Positions 5,782 to 7,007 of a stretch of DNA of 7,007 nucleotides are shown piece by piece. The translations under genes and the position numbers were made by a program. Every line of letters begins with the position of its first letter. The first letter of the stretch is position 1. Source of the DNA: Candidatus Omnitrophota bacterium (GTDB lineage Bacteria > Ratteibacteria > UBA8468 > B48-G9 > DTJG01); the NCBI GenBank assembly GCA_023818725.1, contig JAMWBX010000066.1, forward strand, positions 1-7,007, given 5' to 3'. Under the pieces are notes generated by a model. The model did not search any database and was not told the DNA's origin. It saw only the letters and a list, made by a program, of their open reading frames with translations.

Positions 5782-6614
5782 ATGAATATCCTGAACCAGA
5801 ATGCAGATACGACCTTAAAAATAGAGTGGCTATCGTTACAGGCGCCGCAGGAGCAATTGGCGCAGGAATCTGCAGAAGACTTCTTGGTTCAAATTGCAGG
5901 GTTTCTGCCACAGACATTTCAGCCAGCCGCCTTGATGAACTTGTTAAGAAATTTCAGGAAAAGTATGGCAACAGAATTATTGGTATTGTGATGGATGTTA
6001 CCGATCCTGAAAGTGTTTCACAGGGAATTAGAAAAACTGTCGAGATATTTGGTTCCCTTGACATAGCAGTTATCAATGCAGGAATTGCTCATGTTTCGTT
6101 TCTCAAGGATATGGATATAAATGAATTCCAGAAACTTGAAAAGGTTAATGTTGAAGGGACATTGCTGATGCTGAAAGAACTGGGAAAACATTTTGAAAAA
6201 CAGAGAACACCCGGAGATATCATTTTGATTTCCACAAAGAATGTTTTTTCGCCAGGTGCCTCTTTCGGCGCGTATAGCTCCACAAAAGCAGCAGCCCATC
6301 AACTTGCCCGCATAGCAAGTCTTGAATTTGCTCCTTCTGGCATAAGGGTAAATATGGTGGCGCCTGACGCGGTTTTTTCTGACGGTGAAATAAAATCAGG
6401 GCTGTGGGAAAAGATTGGTCCTGACAGAATGAAGGCGAGGGGACTGGACGAAAAAGGTCTTGAAGAATATTACAGAAACAGAAATCTTTTGAAGGCAAAA
6501 ATAACAGCAGACCATGTCGCTAACGCAGTATTGTTTTTTGCTTCCCGCCAGACCCCTACCACAGGAGCAACTCTTCCTGTTGACGGTGGACTTCCTGACG
6601 CAACCCCAAGATGA
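5778..6614 (+). CDS. Short-chain dehydrogenase similar to the SDR half of rhamnulose-1-phosphate aldolase/SDR proteins
   Basis: This is a classical SDR of 278 residues, acting in the cytosol on an alcohol or ketone with a nicotinamide cofactor. The cofactor loop TGAAGAIG is at 21-28, and Asp46 after the second strand suggests NAD rather than NADP. NAG is at 100-102, Asn124, Ser152 in ISTKN, and Tyr166 with Lys170 in YSSTK complete the catalytic tetrad. The stretches VNMVAPDAVF (191-200), RNRNLLKAK (233-241) and the end PVDGGLPDATPR match the dehydrogenase domain of bifunctional rhamnulose-phosphate aldolase/SDR proteins. The aldolase half is absent, and the partner gene here is the LsrF-type enzyme. 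The ATG overlaps the epimerase stop as ATGA and its own ribosome site is weak, so translation is likely coupled. The substrate is unknown; a methyl-ended hydroxyketone phosphate is my inference. Confidence 0.9.
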   Translation: MNEYPEPECRYDLKNRVAIVTGAAGAIGAGICRRLLGSNCRVSATDISASRLDELVKKFQEKYGNRIIGIVMDVTDPESVSQGIRKTVEIFGSLDIAVINAGIAHVSFLKDMDINEFQKLEKVNVEGTLLMLKELGKHFEKQRTPGDIILISTKNVFSPGASFGAYSSTKAAAHQLARIASLEFAPSGIRVNMVAPDAVFSDGEIKSGLWEKIGPDRMKARGLDEKGLEEYYRNRNLLKAKITADHVANAVLFFASRQTPTTGATLPVDGGLPDATPR

Positions 6615-6616
6615 CT

Positions 6617-7007
6617 TCATTTTTTGAATCTTTCAAGAATTGAATTTTTATTCTGAAAGAGAAACCTGGCAAATGCATAATAATCATAGATGCCGCCAAG
6701 CCGTGAACTTGATGGCCACCAGCTTGATTTATGTCCCATTGCTGCGGCATTGTTTATTTTTATGCCTGTTTCTATCAATTTTTTGAAACTTTTTTCGCTC
6801 AACTTTTTCCGGTCTGCCATTATTGATAGCATTGAGTCATAAACAAGAAGAAACTCAAGGATCCATCGCGATGCCTTTACAAGCGAAAATCTTTCTAAAA
6901 AACCTTCTCCAAGATCCCAATCGCACGCAAGAAAAGATTTGGAGGGTGTTACCTTTTCAAGTTTTTTTTCTGCGGGTAACAGGTGACTTGGTGGTTTTGC
7001 TCGTAAA
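6617..7007 (-). CDS. Unrecognised protein, C-terminal part only (start beyond the right edge)
   Basis: The minus-strand frame is open from the right edge to a TGA at 6619-6617, giving the last 129 residues of a longer protein. I do not recognise the family. The visible part is mixed and mostly helical in look, with LACDWDLGEGFLERF early, then ASRWILEFLLVYDSML, then KFKKLIE-like basic helices, and near the end MGHKSSWWPSSSRLGG followed by IYDYYAFARFLF. The Trp pair and the GHKSSWWPSS stretch could be a conserved motif. There is no signal of a membrane anchor in the visible part. An ATG at 6832 exists, but the open frame continues upstream with similar codon use, so it is probably internal. The gene converges on the dehydrogenase with two bases between the stops. 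Confidence 0.7.
   Translation of the reverse strand, partial: LRAKPPSHLLPAEKKLEKVTPSKSFLACDWDLGEGFLERFSLVKASRWILEFLLVYDSMLSIMADRKKLSEKSFKKLIETGIKINNAAAMGHKSSWWPSSSRLGGIYDYYAFARFLFQNKNSILERFKK
6630..6659. other. Hairpin at the junction of the convergent genes
   Basis: CTTTCAAGAAT (6630-6640) pairs with ATTCTGAAAG (6650-6659): ten base pairs with one bulged A and a nine-base loop. No run of T follows on either strand, so it is not a standard intrinsic terminator. It lies in the last codons of the unrecognised minus-strand gene. It could protect the 3' end of the plus-strand message. Confidence 0.4.

Noticed and set aside
6630..6659. Intrinsic bidirectional terminator
   Set aside because: The hairpin has a bulge and no T run follows it on either strand.

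Overview
This is a bacterial window of moderate to low GC, about 40% by eye. Genes are tightly packed, Shine-Dalgarno sites are strong, promoters are of the sigma70 type, and two neighbouring gene pairs overlap by ATGA. The gene content fits a free-living, probably metabolically versatile (possibly anaerobic or sediment) bacterium. I cannot name the lineage from sequence alone. No rRNA, tRNA, CRISPR array, insertion sequence or phage gene was seen.

Left half, minus strand (about 3560 down to 1): an arsenite-resistance operon read as arsR - arsD - acr3 - usp - arsA. ArsR is the As(III)-sensing repressor, ArsD the arsenite chaperone, Acr3 the membrane arsenite carrier and ArsA the ATPase that receives As(III) from ArsD; ArsA runs off the left edge. 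A tandem universal-stress protein sits between acr3 and arsA. No arsenate reductase is visible. In front of arsR there is a near-consensus promoter (TTGACA, 17 bp, TATTAT) with a 22-bp near-palindrome over the -10 and the expected transcription start, a convincing ArsR operator. A second promoter-like pair precedes arsA, whose base composition is richer in GC than its neighbour usp.

Middle (about 3560-3994, minus strand): a decayed fragment of a neutral/alkaline ceramidase-like gene. It has lost its start and most of its C-terminal part, and it runs in frame into arsR. It looks like a scar where the ars operon met an older gene.

Right half, plus strand (4082-6614): an extended -10 promoter drives a three-gene operon. 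The genes are an LsrF-type thiolase/aldolase, a ribulose-phosphate 3-epimerase family protein with all metal ligands, and a stand-alone short-chain dehydrogenase resembling the dehydrogenase half of rhamnulose-1-phosphate aldolase/SDR fusion proteins. No lsrK, lsrG or AI-2 transporter is present. I infer that this may be a catabolic module in which a methyl-ended (deoxy) ketose phosphate is epimerised and oxidised to the dione phosphate that LsrF splits into dihydroxyacetone phosphate and acetyl-CoA. This is the most interesting candidate for an undescribed pathway here.

Right edge (6617-7007, minus strand): the C-terminal part of an unrecognised gene, converging on the dehydrogenase with only two bases between the stop codons.
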